NCBI RefSeq assembly: GCF_022919575.1 | Contig: NZ_CP095071.1 | Location: 2,790,001-2,854,000, forward strand | Reading direction: 5' to 3' | DNA from: Gracilibacillus salinarum | GTDB taxonomy: Bacteria > Bacillota > Bacilli > Bacillales > Amphibacillaceae | DNA: 64,000 nucleotides | Shown here: positions 34,147 through 43,774 of the stretch, piece by piece | Layout of the letters: every line of letters begins with the position of its first letter | Position numbering within the stretch: the first letter of the stretch is position 1 | Notes under the pieces: generated by a model | Database searches by the model: none | Told to the model about the DNA's origin: nothing | The model's input: only the letters and a program-made list of their open reading frames with translations | Program-made: the position numbers and the translations under genes

Positions 34147-34177
34147 AAAAATAACGAAGAGGTTCGCCACTTATTAT

Positions 34178-34206
34178 TTGGTGACTTTTTGTACATCCTC
34201 TATAAT
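34178..34206 (+). promoter_or_regulatory. Candidate promoter of the SNF2 gene
   Basis: -10 TATAAT (34201-34206) and a partial -35 TTGGTG (34178-34183), with a 17-bp spacer. Confidence 0.5.
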
Positions 34207-34237
34207 GATGATAACTGGTTGAATGGAGGGGACACAC

Positions 34238-37200
34238 ATGCAGATAAAATTAAATGAAAAAATCATCAAAGAAATGTGTGGCTCTATCTCCTTCAAAAAA
34301 GGATCGACTTTTTGGAAGACGGACAAAGTGACGTTTCAAACATACACAGAAGATCGTTCAGAGGCAATCGTGAAAGGGACAGAGGATTTCCATGTCACCA
34401 TTCAGAAAGAAGAAAAGGGTACGTTTCAGACAGCCTGTACCTGTATCACCTTGCCTTCTTTTAAGCATGATTGTCAGCATATTGCAGCGGTCTTATTAGC
34501 GATAAAGGAGCATAAGCAACATGGGACAACACCGGTAGTGGAGACAGATGCTTCAGCGCTCACCGAAGGGCTGAAGTCCATTTTCAATACGAACCCGGTA
34601 CGATCGAGCGGTCATCAGTATCACTTTGAGACTCGCCAGGTGCTTCATCTAATTTTCACCTGTAAGCCTGTTTTTATCAATAAAGGACAATATATGCTCG
34701 GGATCGAAATCAACATCGGTCCGATTAAAGTGAATGACATCCGGGATTTTCTGCAAAAGGTAAAAGAGCATACTCTGATCCCTCTATCCAAATCCTTTAC
34801 ATATGATGCCGAGCTTCACTGTTTTCCAATCGAGACAGACGAGGTGCTTCAACAGCTTCTGCAAATAAACGAGGATGAGCAAACCTTTCTGTCTGGTTCT
34901 AATACGTCTCAGCAATTATTGATTCCGCCATCCTCCTTTGATCGGCTGATTGCTTCTCTGACAAGAGCACCGCTGGTGAAGTTAGAATATGACGGGGATA
35001 CCTATGAAGGAATTCACTGGTCCGAACAAAGACTGCCACTAAGGTTTGATTTTGTTGCTATGGACAGCGACTTTCAACTAACTATTTACGGTCTTCAGCG
35101 CTTAATTGTCATGAATACCTATCGAATCGTTATATATGAAGGAAAGCTGATCCAAATGGCTGTCGAGCAAAACGAACAGCTTTCCAACCTGATCCAGCTG
35201 TTAGATGCTTCCGGAACCAATCAAATTCCGATTCCACAGGATCAAATGGATTATTTTATGGAACAGATCGTACCCGGTTTACGGAAATTAGGGACAGTCC
35301 AATTATCAAGCGATTTAAAAGAACAATTCGACAAAACACCATTAGTGGCCAAGCTTTACTTGGATCGAGTGAAAAATCGCCTGCTGGCCGGATTGGAATT
35401 TCACTATGAAGCTATCATGATTAATCCCATGGAGGATCGCGAATTGGATCAGCATCCAACACTGATAAGGGATCGGAAGAAAGAAAGCGACATCCTGCAG
35501 CTAATGGAAGACAGTGCTTTTGCAAAAACAGAGGGTGGCTATTTCTTACATAATGAAGAGCTGGAATATGAGTTCCTGCAGCATGTTATCCCGAAGCTGG
35601 AACCACTTGTCCAACTTTACGCAACAACGGCTGTTCGCAACCGGATTTTCAAAGAGAATGCCCGACCGAAGCTAAGGGTCGCCTTCAAGAAGGAACGGAC
35701 GAACTGGCTGGAATTCAAATTCGAAATGGAAGGCTTTTATGAAAACCAGGTTCGCGAGGTGCTCCAGGCACTGGAAGAAAAGCGGAAATACTATCGTTTG
35801 TGTAACGGCACCCTTCTTTCATTGGAAACCCGCGAGTTTGAAGAGATCCAACGTTTTCTGGAAGCAGGGCCGGTCCAGGAGGAAGACCTCGAAAGCGGCT
35901 TACAACTCCCTTTTCTCCAAGGACTCCGACTAATGGATAGCTTGACGGATAGCAACACGTTCACAATAGAGGAATCTTTCCGGCAATTTTTACGAAAAAT
36001 CGAACAGCCTGCTGAAGAGGATTTTGCTGTACCTGAAGAACTGTCTCCCATCTTACGTGACTACCAGAAGCATGGTTACCGCTGGATGAAAACGATCGCC
36101 AGCTACGGATTCGGTGGCATTTTGGCCGATGATATGGGATTAGGGAAAACCTTGCAAAGCATTGCTTATATGGTATCCGAACTGCCAACTATCCGGAAAC
36201 AGAATCAGCCCATTCTTGTGGTATGCCCTTCATCATTGACCTACAACTGGTTGAACGAATTTAACAAATTCAGTCCCGCATTACAAGCGGTAATTGTCGA
36301 TGGTAAAAAAGCGGACCGAATCGCTTTACAGAAAAGCGCCATGGACCATGATGTGCTGATTACTTCCTATCCGCTTCTGCTGAAGGACATACAATGGTAT
36401 GAGAAGCAGTCTTTTCACACGGCGTTTTTTGATGAAGCACAGGCATTTAAAAACCCTTTTACACAGACCGCCAGAACAGTGAAAAAAATAAAAGCTGATC
36501 ACCGATTCGCGCTTACTGGCACACCTGTAGAGAATGCGCTTGAGGAGCTGTGGTCGATTTTCCACGTTGTGTTCCCAGAGCTTCTACTTGGTCTCAAGGA
36601 ATTCAGTAAGCTGACAAGGAAAAAGATTTCGCGCAGGATACAGCCCTTTTTGCTTCGAAGGCTGAAAGAAGATGTACAGGAGGAGCTCCCAGAAAAAATG
36701 GAAATGACAGAATCGATCGAATTACTTCCTGATCAGAAGCAGCTCTATGCAGCCTACCTAGCAAAACTGAGAGAAGAAACGTTCAAGCACCTGGATAAGG
36801 ATACGCTCCGCAAGAACCGTATCAAAATTCTTGCCGGTTTAACTCGATTACGGCAAATCTGCTGTCACCCTGCCTTATTTGTCGATGGCTATAAAGGAAG
36901 CTCGGCTAAATTCCAGCAGTTACTGCGGATTGTTGAGGAAGCGAGACTATCTGGCAGAAGGGTATTAATTTTTTCACAGTTTACCAGTATGCTGAAGCTG
37001 ATCGCCAAGGAATTAGCCTATCAGGGAAGACCCTTCTTTTATCTCGATGGACAAACGCCTCCAGAGGAACGAGTGGAGATTTGTAATCAGTTTAATGCAG
37101 GCGAACGTGACCTCTTTCTGATTTCGTTAAAAGCAGGTGGAACCGGGCTAAATCTAACAGGCGCTGACACCGTCATCCTGTACGATATCTGGTGGAACCC

Positions 37201-37414
37201 TGCCGTAGAAGAGCAGGCGGCCGATCGCGCCCACCGAATCGGACAGACGAAGGATGTACAGGTCATGAAGCTGATTGCCCGTGGGACGATTGAAGAAAAA
37301 ATCAATGAACTGCAAGAGAAGAAGCGGGATTTGATTGCTGAGATTATAGAATCCGGACAAGATGCGACGACTGGTCTTACGGATGAGGATATTCGGGAGA
37401 TATTGATGGTGTAG
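34238..37414 (+). CDS. SWIM-domain SNF2-family helicase
   Basis: A 1,058-residue DNA-dependent ATPase of the bacterial SNF2 group (like B. subtilis YwqA/YqhH), thought to remodel protein-DNA complexes. An N-terminal SWIM zinc finger is seen at about 66-85 (Cys-x-Cys then Cys-x-His in TACTCITLP..DCQHIA). A long middle region follows, then the helicase core: Walker A DDMGLGKT (about 628), Walker B FDEAQAFKNP (about 731), LTGTPVEN, and the C-terminal lobe with LISLKAGGTGLNL and RAHRIGQ. ATG 34238 follows GGAGGGG by six bases. Monocistronic, with its own terminator. Confidence 0.95.
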   Translation: MQIKLNEKIIKEMCGSISFKKGSTFWKTDKVTFQTYTEDRSEAIVKGTEDFHVTIQKEEKGTFQTACTCITLPSFKHDCQHIAAVLLAIKEHKQHGTTPVVETDASALTEGLKSIFNTNPVRSSGHQYHFETRQVLHLIFTCKPVFINKGQYMLGIEINIGPIKVNDIRDFLQKVKEHTLIPLSKSFTYDAELHCFPIETDEVLQQLLQINEDEQTFLSGSNTSQQLLIPPSSFDRLIASLTRAPLVKLEYDGDTYEGIHWSEQRLPLRFDFVAMDSDFQLTIYGLQRLIVMNTYRIVIYEGKLIQMAVEQNEQLSNLIQLLDASGTNQIPIPQDQMDYFMEQIVPGLRKLGTVQLSSDLKEQFDKTPLVAKLYLDRVKNRLLAGLEFHYEAIMINPMEDRELDQHPTLIRDRKKESDILQLMEDSAFAKTEGGYFLHNEELEYEFLQHVIPKLEPLVQLYATTAVRNRIFKENARPKLRVAFKKERTNWLEFKFEMEGFYENQVREVLQALEEKRKYYRLCNGTLLSLETREFEEIQRFLEAGPVQEEDLESGLQLPFLQGLRLMDSLTDSNTFTIEESFRQFLRKIEQPAEEDFAVPEELSPILRDYQKHGYRWMKTIASYGFGGILADDMGLGKTLQSIAYMVSELPTIRKQNQPILVVCPSSLTYNWLNEFNKFSPALQAVIVDGKKADRIALQKSAMDHDVLITSYPLLLKDIQWYEKQSFHTAFFDEAQAFKNPFTQTARTVKKIKADHRFALTGTPVENALEELWSIFHVVFPELLLGLKEFSKLTRKKISRRIQPFLLRRLKEDVQEELPEKMEMTESIELLPDQKQLYAAYLAKLREETFKHLDKDTLRKNRIKILAGLTRLRQICCHPALFVDGYKGSSAKFQQLLRIVEEARLSGRRVLIFSQFTSMLKLIAKELAYQGRPFFYLDGQTPPEERVEICNQFNAGERDLFLISLKAGGTGLNLTGADTVILYDIWWNPAVEEQAADRAHRIGQTKDVQVMKLIARGTIEEKINELQEKKRDLIAEIIESGQDATTGLTDEDIREILMV

Positions 37415-37454
37415 CCGGATTTTTGATTACAATGGAATACAAATATACGATTAC

Positions 37455-37492
37455 AACGGATAAATCTTTTCCTTGATTTATCCGTTATTTCT
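37455..37492 (+). terminator. Terminator of the SNF2 gene
   Basis: AACGGATAAATC/GATTTATCCGTT over 12 bp with an 8-base loop and a T-rich tail. The stem repeats the core of the hairpin at 27430. Confidence 0.85.
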
Positions 37493-37499
37493 TCTGCGC

Positions 37500-37528
37500 T
37501 TGACACCCCCTACCACCAGTTATAATAT
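37500..37528 (+). promoter_or_regulatory. Promoter of ydbS-ydbT
   Basis: Perfect -35 TTGACA (37500-37505); -10 either TATAAT at 37521 (15-bp spacer) or TAATAT at 37523 (17-bp spacer). Confidence 0.7.
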
Positions 37529-37561
37529 AGAAGAAAATGGATAATATGGGAGAAGATAAAA

Positions 37562-38050
37562 ATGGAGCATGTAGCCTTAGAAAATAAATTATCACCTGCA
37601 TTTCTTAAAGCACGTCTCATATCTGAATCGATTGCTAATATCATTGGATTCATCGTTCTCATCGGACTTTTTTGGATGAAAGGTTATTTTAACTGGCCAG
37701 AGTGGGCGAATTGGCTGGTCATCGGTGCATTCGTTATTCACTGTTTCGGAACGGTCTGGTCTTTTATCGAGCCTAAGTTTCTTTATAAAAGCTGGGGCTA
37801 TCAGCTTGATCGTGAATTTCTTCAAATAAGCCACGGCATCTTGAAGAAGGAATGGGTGACAGTACCAATGGCGAAAGTCCAGTCCGTCACGACCAGCCAA
37901 GGGCCGATTATGAAAGCCTATCAATTACGAGGAATCAAGGTTGAAACGATGGGATCCTCCCATTCCATTCCGGCTCTGGATGAACAGGTTGCCCTGGAAT
38001 TACGGGAAAGACTTGCCGAATATGCGAAGTTAAAGGACGTGGAGGAATGA
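37562..38050 (+). CDS. ydbS: PH domain-containing membrane protein YdbS
   Basis: A 162-residue membrane protein: two membrane helices (about 20-65) followed by one bacterial PH-like (bPH2) domain with YQLDREFLQISHGILKKEW and VPMAKVQSVTTSQGPI. In Bacillus, YdbS and YdbT act together and help resist certain antimicrobials; the mechanism is not clear. It overlaps ydbT by 4 bp. Confidence 0.9.
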   Translation: MEHVALENKLSPAFLKARLISESIANIIGFIVLIGLFWMKGYFNWPEWANWLVIGAFVIHCFGTVWSFIEPKFLYKSWGYQLDREFLQISHGILKKEWVTVPMAKVQSVTTSQGPIMKAYQLRGIKVETMGSSHSIPALDEQVALELRERLAEYAKLKDVEE

Positions 38051-39531
38051 GATATCATCCCTTAACCATACTGTTTCGACTCTATAAATTAGTAAGAAAC
38101 TCCTTTGCACTGGTTTTATTATTTTTTGTGCTCAAAAGGCAATCAGAATTCTGGCTGTTTGAATATGGTCGTTACGCGCTAATCGCAATGATCATTTGGC
38201 GAGTCATTTATATTTTTTCAAGCTGGTTTACGGAGACTTACCAATGGGATGATCGTAGTTTTCACCTAAGCAAAAATGTATTCGTTAAACAGACAACAAC
38301 GATTCCTTTTTCGAAAATCCAGAATGTAACCAGTCAGACTACGATATTACATAAGCTATTTGGCTATACCTCGATCACCTTCGAAACCGCAATGGATGGA
38401 AAAGATGACTCTATTACATTCGATTTCGTTTCGAAGCTGCATGCTGCTTTTCTTGAAGAATTAGTGCAACCGGGAAGGACAGCTGTTGACGATGTCGAGG
38501 AAAAAGAAGATACACCCACTCCAGCCAAAGAATCCGAACAAAAGGGAGTCATTTACTTTACACCTAGTAAACGAGAGTTAGTGAGAGCCAGTTTTACTTC
38601 GTTAAGCTTTCTCATTATCATCCCTATAATTACAAAGTTATATGAGTATGCAACGCAACTGTTACCAAATCCAGAACAATATAATGGGACATTTTTACAA
38701 CTGTTTGAAAATAAGTTGATGTTGTTTAGCATCATTATTGCAGCGGTTCTAATTGCCGTTATCTTAGGATTGATAAAAACCTTCACCCGGTACGGTAAGT
38801 ACGAAATTTCGGCAACAGACACGCACATTTTTATAAAAAAGGGCATGGTGAACGAAAGTCATTTTACGATCGAAAAAAGCAAAGTGCAAGGATTAGAGTT
38901 TCAGCAAAGTATAATAAAACGCATTTTCGGCCTAGTCGAAGTACGTCTGATAAGCGCTGGAAAAATAGCGGAAGATGCCGTGAGTGTAAATTCCCTGTAT
39001 CCCTTCTTATCTATGCAGCGAGCTTATCACCTAGTAGAGGAATTATTACCGGAATACTCATTGGAGAAAGAAATGGAGCGATTACCTGTTGCTTCCCTAT
39101 ATAGCAAGCTATTGAGACCTAGCTGGATTTGGCTGATCGCTACCGCCTGCCTCGTCTATTTTAAACCAGCCTTTTTGCAATTTCAGTCCACCTGGTGGAT
39201 CGTGCCATTGCTTCTGTTCATTCTGGTAGTAGTCAGCCGTGTATTGGATTATGCGAATACAAAATACACGATTACCAACGATCAAATACAATGGTGGCAT
39301 GGCGGCTTCACCCATCAACTGTTTGTAACGAAAAAAAGAAAAGTAATCGAAATCAGCTGCTCACAGACCCTGTTGCAAAAGATATGGAACGTAGCTTCTG
39401 TCTCCATGATGAACCGCTCTAGTACACCCAGGGTTGAAGTCATTGATGACGTACCACTGGATTTTCTCAAAAGATTCACAGCATGGTACGCAGCACGGGA
39501 TACGCAAATGAATAAGAAAAACAGGGCATAA
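38047..39531 (+). CDS. ydbT: PH domain-containing membrane protein YdbT
   Basis: A 494-residue partner of YdbS with about six membrane helices in three pairs and three bPH2 modules, each with a turn like FSKIQNVTSQTTIL, IEKSKVQGLEFQQSII or KRKVIEISCSQTLL. The three-fold internal repeat is clear. Translationally coupled to ydbS. Confidence 0.9.
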   Translation: MRYHPLTILFRLYKLVRNSFALVLLFFVLKRQSEFWLFEYGRYALIAMIIWRVIYIFSSWFTETYQWDDRSFHLSKNVFVKQTTTIPFSKIQNVTSQTTILHKLFGYTSITFETAMDGKDDSITFDFVSKLHAAFLEELVQPGRTAVDDVEEKEDTPTPAKESEQKGVIYFTPSKRELVRASFTSLSFLIIIPIITKLYEYATQLLPNPEQYNGTFLQLFENKLMLFSIIIAAVLIAVILGLIKTFTRYGKYEISATDTHIFIKKGMVNESHFTIEKSKVQGLEFQQSIIKRIFGLVEVRLISAGKIAEDAVSVNSLYPFLSMQRAYHLVEELLPEYSLEKEMERLPVASLYSKLLRPSWIWLIATACLVYFKPAFLQFQSTWWIVPLLLFILVVVSRVLDYANTKYTITNDQIQWWHGGFTHQLFVTKKRKVIEISCSQTLLQKIWNVASVSMMNRSSTPRVEVIDDVPLDFLKRFTAWYAARDTQMNKKNRA

Positions 39532-39649
39532 CGGCCCCCTTATTCATTTGCTAAAGTAAGCCTATGTAGTTACTAGTCTTATGGACAATTCCTCCCTTTT
39601 TCTTCCTAAATTCTGACCATACAAAATACGCTCATCCCCTACGTACACA

Positions 39650-39678
39650 AAAAAAAGAGCCTTCAAAATCAAAGGCTC
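39650..39678 (-). terminator. Terminator of the purine permease gene
   Basis: On the minus strand GAGCCTT/AAGGCTC with an 8-base loop and eight T; the stem includes the stop codon region. Confidence 0.88.
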
Positions 39679-40960
39679 AAACTGCATAATAAATAATGAA
39701 ATGAAGTAAAAACAGGCTGGCGATCACATATAACGTGAACGATACCTTCCTTGCATTGCCTGTACTCAATTTCAATATTACATAAAGAATAAATCCAATG
39801 GCAATTCCATCTGCAATGCTGTACGTGAATGGGATCATCACGATAATAAATATCGCGGGGAAAGACTCACTCAGATCACGCAAATCCAATTTCTTTATAT
39901 CTTGGACCATGAGTCCTCCGATGATCATTAACACTGGTGCGATCGCATTAGAAGGAATGATTTGGATATAAGGAATAAAAAAAATGACAGCCAGAAACAA
40001 GAAGCCCGTGGTAATCGTCGTTAATCCAGTGCGTCCTCCCGCCGTAATCGCAGCTGTTGTTTCTGCTGTTGATACGGTTGGACTGGACCCAAAGATACCA
40101 GAGAGCATCACCGAGATACCGTTGGCTTGAAAAGCTTTTTTAAACTTTTCCGGTCGATTCGTTGCAGCAAGATGGTTATATGTTAATCCGATATTCTCGA
40201 ACAACACTACCATCGTAATCGAAAACACAGCCACTAAATACGGAAAAGACATCCCGTCCGCAAATGACAAGGCGCCAAATACTTCGCTGTATTCGTGTAA
40301 CGAGACAGCTTCATTCGTCTTGGATGGTAATACCCCCAGCACAAAGGCAATTGCCGTTCCGATTAGAATCGTCCACAAAAAGTTACCCTTCACATTGCGA
40401 ATAAACAGAATCAACGCAATAATAAAGGTCAATACCGTCGCTAAGACAGCGGGATCACTGAAATCGCCCAGTGCGATGATCGATTGATCGCCACGGGTTA
40501 CCAGGTGTCCATTTTCCAGGCCAATCAGCATCAGAAACAGACCGATTCCAATATTAATCGCCAGCTTTAACGATTCAGGAATCGCATCTTTGATAACAGT
40601 AGTTAACGATGAAAAGGCAACCAAGGTGAAAATAAGACCAGACACAGTGGTGACACCCAGTGCCTGCTGCCACGTCAACTCCATCGATTGGACAAGGGTG
40701 TACGCGAACATCGCGTTAATCCCCATGCCTGGCACGATTAGGATCGGCGCATTGGACCACAATCCCATAATCAGACAGCTGACAAAGGAGATCAGGATTG
40801 TTCCTAACACAGCTCCCTCGAGCGGAACACCTGCTTCCGCTAAAATCAGCGAGTTCACGGCAATGATGTATGCAATCGTGAAAAATCCGATTAAACCGGC
40901 AGACAGTTCTTGTTTGACACTTGTCCCATGTTGTTTTAATTGAAAAATATCTTTTCTCAA
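39677..40960 (-). CDS. NCS2/AzgA-type purine permease
   Basis: A 427-residue proton-driven purine (guanine/hypoxanthine/adenine) permease of the AzgA branch, like Bacillus PbuG/PbuO, with 12-14 helices. Marks are LSAGLIGFFTIAYIIAVN at the start, PGMGINAMFAYT and GSSPTVSTAETTAAITAGGRTGL. The start is TTG 40960, with AGAAGG seven bases upstream. PbuG genes often sit under a purine riboswitch; none was found in this leader, only a promoter and a small hairpin. The individual base cannot be fixed. Confidence 0.92.
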   Translation of the reverse strand: MRKDIFQLKQHGTSVKQELSAGLIGFFTIAYIIAVNSLILAEAGVPLEGAVLGTILISFVSCLIMGLWSNAPILIVPGMGINAMFAYTLVQSMELTWQQALGVTTVSGLIFTLVAFSSLTTVIKDAIPESLKLAINIGIGLFLMLIGLENGHLVTRGDQSIIALGDFSDPAVLATVLTFIIALILFIRNVKGNFLWTILIGTAIAFVLGVLPSKTNEAVSLHEYSEVFGALSFADGMSFPYLVAVFSITMVVLFENIGLTYNHLAATNRPEKFKKAFQANGISVMLSGIFGSSPTVSTAETTAAITAGGRTGLTTITTGFLFLAVIFFIPYIQIIPSNAIAPVLMIIGGLMVQDIKKLDLRDLSESFPAIFIIVMIPFTYSIADGIAIGFILYVILKLSTGNARKVSFTLYVIASLFLLHFIIYYAV

Positions 40961-41021
40961 TGTAATACCTTCTATTTAATTGTCCCTCTCCCAACCCGCT
41001 CTAAAAAAAGAGCCAACTTAT

Positions 41022-41049
41022 ATTGTATGCTATTCAGAGAACTTGTCAA
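41022..41049 (-). promoter_or_regulatory. Promoter of the purine permease
   Basis: On the minus strand -35 TTGACA (41044-41049), 16-bp spacer, -10 TACAAT (41022-41027). Confidence 0.8.
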
Positions 41050-41088
41050 CTGTCATTCAATAAAATGTAATATTCTGTTAAATAAACA

Positions 41089-41122
41089 AACAGCTCTTGG
41101 CATGATCATCCAGGAGCTGTTC
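41089..41122 (-). terminator. Terminator of the 178-residue protein gene
   Basis: AACAGCTCTTGG pairs with CCAGGAGCTGTT (one wobble) with a T-rich tail on the minus strand. Confidence 0.82.
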
Positions 41123-41172
41123 TTAATATCGTGTGTTAAAACAGTCACCAACGTTAATAATTAATTTGTCGA

Positions 41173-41709
41173 TTACCTTATTTTATGGTAATCATAAATA
41201 AATTTATATAATTCTCTTCGGCGTTGTTTTTTCCTGTCTAAATACTTACTATTTCGGTCCTTTTTCGTTTTTTCGGCTAGCTGATTATTTTTATTATTAT
41301 TTTGGACTTTTATTGATTCTTCTGCTAATTGTTTATATTTATCCTCATCTTGTTCTTTTGATATTTCTTCTGCTGATTGATTATTTTCACCCTTGCTTTG
41401 CTTTTGTGTTTGTTCTGACGTTTGTTTCTTTTTCTTTCTTCTTTTTATTTCTGTTTCTACTTTTTCCTTTATCATTTTCACTGATGAGTTGACCATATCT
41501 TCTATAGGTATCCTCTCGATAACCGCACCAAGTATTTCTTCCTTGCTTATCAACGAAGATGACTTTTCTTTTCCATCTTTTTTGTTGACCTTCTCTAACT
41601 CTTGTCTTATAAATTGATGCCATTCCTCATCAGTTGTCTGATTGGTAACAGTCATATGTTTTGCCTCTTCAGCTGGTGAATTAGAACTTGTTTTTTGCTC
41701 CTCATCCAT
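41173..41709 (-). CDS. Highly charged, repeat-bearing protein of unknown function
   Basis: A 178-residue hydrophilic protein rich in Lys, Glu, Gln and Asn, with no signal peptide or membrane segment. The first 95 residues look like a folded helical part (WHQFIRQELEKVN, IPIEDMVNSSVKMIKEKVE), then a basic patch KRRKKKK. Three imperfect 16-residue repeats follow (NNQSAEEISKEQDEDK, YKQLAEESIKVQNNNK, NNQLAEKTKKDRNSK), and the C-terminus is basic. AAGGAGG lies 11 bases upstream. A spore-associated or nucleic-acid-binding role would fit the composition but is not shown. Confidence 0.7.
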   Translation of the reverse strand: MDEEQKTSSNSPAEEAKHMTVTNQTTDEEWHQFIRQELEKVNKKDGKEKSSSLISKEEILGAVIERIPIEDMVNSSVKMIKEKVETEIKRRKKKKQTSEQTQKQSKGENNQSAEEISKEQDEDKYKQLAEESIKVQNNNKNNQLAEKTKKDRNSKYLDRKKQRRRELYKFIYDYHKIR

Positions 41710-42059
41710 GTAATAGGAAACCTCCTTATATCCGTTTATTACACTTATTTAATCGACGGCTCTCCATATATTTATGAATAATAGTAATTTTCGCTTGGAC
41801 TGAAGTGTATGTTAAAGAATAATAGATTGCTACCTATTTACATAAAAGGTAATGATAGTATACAAGAGATTGCCAATCCTAGGGAAACATCCATATCTAA
41901 TCAATACGTTATGCCTAGCTAATGCCTCATACTGTGCCACTTCACTTAGACAATCATATAATTTGATAAAAACGAGGCATTTCATCCAAGCGATTCCTTA
42001 GCATCACACATATTGTACTAATACAAAATCTTTTATTTTAAGAAAGGGGCGGGTCCACC
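41710..42059. other. Gene-free interval
   Basis: 350 AT-rich bases without a convincing gene. The only structure seen is a distant inverted pair AATGCCTC (41921) and GAGGCATT (41974). Promoters for the flanking divergent genes probably lie here but none stands out. Confidence 0.5.
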
Positions 42060-42959
42060 TTGTTATATGGATTGGAGAATGATCCAGATTTTAAACATAT
42101 CCATACACGTCTATTAATCAGTTGTCCATCAAGTGATACAGATAGAGGTGGCCTATTTCTGTTAGATTTTAAAAATAATGCTTTCGAGAAACTATATACC
42201 GGCAGTTGCTCTGGTATGACGATCGTTAATGATCGATTATTCATCGCATCCGACGATAACAAAATTATTACCTTAGATCAGAAGTTTCAAGTCGTCGAAA
42301 AAAAACAATATCCGAAACTCGACTTTCACGATATCGTGAAGTTCAATGATCAAGTTGTGCTGGTTGTAGAGACTGCGATAAATGCGATCGGGTGCTATGA
42401 TACCAAAACTTTGACACGAATAGGCGAGATCCGATTTAATGCAGAGGACAAAGACGTCCATCACATAAATGACATTTGGTTGGATGATCATACTTTATAT
42501 GTTTCTATGTTTTCTCCCTATGGCAAATGGTATATGGATCCCATGCACAAAAGCGGTGCAATTGCAGCCATTGATCTGACCGATTTTCATCCGGCCCAAC
42601 AACTCCATGTAGATCCAGAGAAACATGTCGTGGTTAAGGATTTATATATGCCGCATTCGATCTCCATGCATGAAAACGAACTTGCTTATTGTGACTCTAT
42701 GTCTTTTCGTGTCTCCACTGGTAAGAACAAACCGATTCAATTACCTGGTTTTACACGCGGGCTTGCCATAACAGACAATACCCTCTTTATCGGACAAAGC
42801 AGGATGAGGCATGTTTTGCGAATTCCTCACCAATTCTCAAATTGCTGTCTGGATGGCGGCATCTATGTCTACGATTCTCACTATAGAATATCGCGTTTTA
42901 TCCCATTGCCAGCACACCAGGTATACCAAATCCGAATTCTTGATTCTAATTTTGTTTAG
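42060..42959 (+). CDS. DUF4915-like beta-propeller protein
   Basis: A 299-residue cytoplasmic protein with repeating beta-strand blocks, resembling DUF4915 domains found in bacterial surface-glycan clusters. Typical segments are LLISCPSSDTDRGGLFLLD, HHINDIWLDDHTLYVSMFS, MPHSISMHENELAYCDS and RGLAITDNTLFIGQSR. The start seems to be TTG 42060 with AAAGGGG about ten bases upstream. It precedes a TPR-like gene on the same strand by 88 bp. No enzymatic role is assigned. Confidence 0.65.
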   Translation: MLYGLENDPDFKHIHTRLLISCPSSDTDRGGLFLLDFKNNAFEKLYTGSCSGMTIVNDRLFIASDDNKIITLDQKFQVVEKKQYPKLDFHDIVKFNDQVVLVVETAINAIGCYDTKTLTRIGEIRFNAEDKDVHHINDIWLDDHTLYVSMFSPYGKWYMDPMHKSGAIAAIDLTDFHPAQQLHVDPEKHVVVKDLYMPHSISMHENELAYCDSMSFRVSTGKNKPIQLPGFTRGLAITDNTLFIGQSRMRHVLRIPHQFSNCCLDGGIYVYDSHYRISRFIPLPAHQVYQIRILDSNFV

Positions 42960-43047
42960 AAGAAGGGAACTTGCAACGAAGTCAGTAATGCTTTACAGAC
43001 GCCAATGAAATGGGAGTATTAAATAAACAAAAGGGAGGGATACACAT

Positions 43048-43707
43048 TTGGTAAATACAAGCGAAGGAAATATCAAACTTTCACAAGAGCAGATTAGCTC
43101 ATTACACAAAAAGGCTGTAGCTGGTAACAAAAAAGCCGTTCAAGATTTACACCATCTGCTCGAACAGGCTCGACCTAACTCCCCTGATAATCCGCCTCTT
43201 GATGCATATCATGGAAGCACCATGATTTTAGTGGCGAGAGATGCTACCATTCCGTTAGATAAATTGAAATGGTCAAAATCAGGATTAAAACTTCTGGATA
43301 AGGCGGTAAGCGCTGAACCTCAACATAGGATGATCCGGTTATTACGGGGTAAGGCAGGTTATCAATTACCTGAAGATTATTTTCAACGTTCACAATCAGC
43401 AATTGAAGATTACACTTTTCTAATAGAACGACAAATAGATGGTGAAGGGTTTCTTGACAAGAGAAGATACTTTCAGTTGATCTATGAATTAGGTGAATTA
43501 TACAGTCGCATCGGTCAAAATGGCAATGCCCGTAAATGCTGGCTAACGCTTAAGAATAAATCCAATGATCCTAATCTTCTACATCTACTCGAGATAAAAT
43601 TAAAAGAGTTAGAAGACAAACCTGATGTTGAGCATGAGCATCTATTATCAAATTTGAAGAAAAGAGTAATTGATGCTGTGGAAAGTGAAATGAACAACAA
43701 AAAGTGA
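43048..43707 (+). CDS. Helical repeat protein, TPR-like
   Basis: A 219-residue all-helical protein without membrane segments. The arrangement of helices (SGLKLLDKAVSAEPQHRMIRLLRGKAG, IYELGELYSRIGQNGNARKCWLTL) resembles tetratricopeptide repeats, including an alanine/glycine pattern. It starts at TTG 43048 after AGGGAGGG. Probably a protein-protein interaction scaffold. Another TPR gene is convergent with it, 67 bp away. Confidence 0.65.
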   Translation: MVNTSEGNIKLSQEQISSLHKKAVAGNKKAVQDLHHLLEQARPNSPDNPPLDAYHGSTMILVARDATIPLDKLKWSKSGLKLLDKAVSAEPQHRMIRLLRGKAGYQLPEDYFQRSQSAIEDYTFLIERQIDGEGFLDKRRYFQLIYELGELYSRIGQNGNARKCWLTLKNKSNDPNLLHLLEIKLKELEDKPDVEHEHLLSNLKKRVIDAVESEMNNKK

Positions 43708-43737
43708 AGGACCGTACAAAATTATGCGATAAACAAT

Positions 43738-43764
43738 AAAACCATAGCTGTTCCGGCTATGGTT
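43738..43764. terminator. Terminator between convergent TPR genes
   Basis: AAACCATAGC/GCTATGGTTT over 10 bp with a 7-base loop and pyrimidine-rich tails. Confidence 0.8.
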
Positions 43765-43774
43765 TCTTTCTTTG

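Noticed and set aside
37087..37506. Minus-strand 139-aa reading frame over the end of the SNF2 gene
   Set aside because: Antisense shadow; no ribosome site and no independent homology pattern.
40961..41050. Purine riboswitch before the NCS2 permease
   Set aside because: The leader is under 70 nt, lacks the conserved purine aptamer loops and shows only a small GCTCT/AGAGC hairpin.
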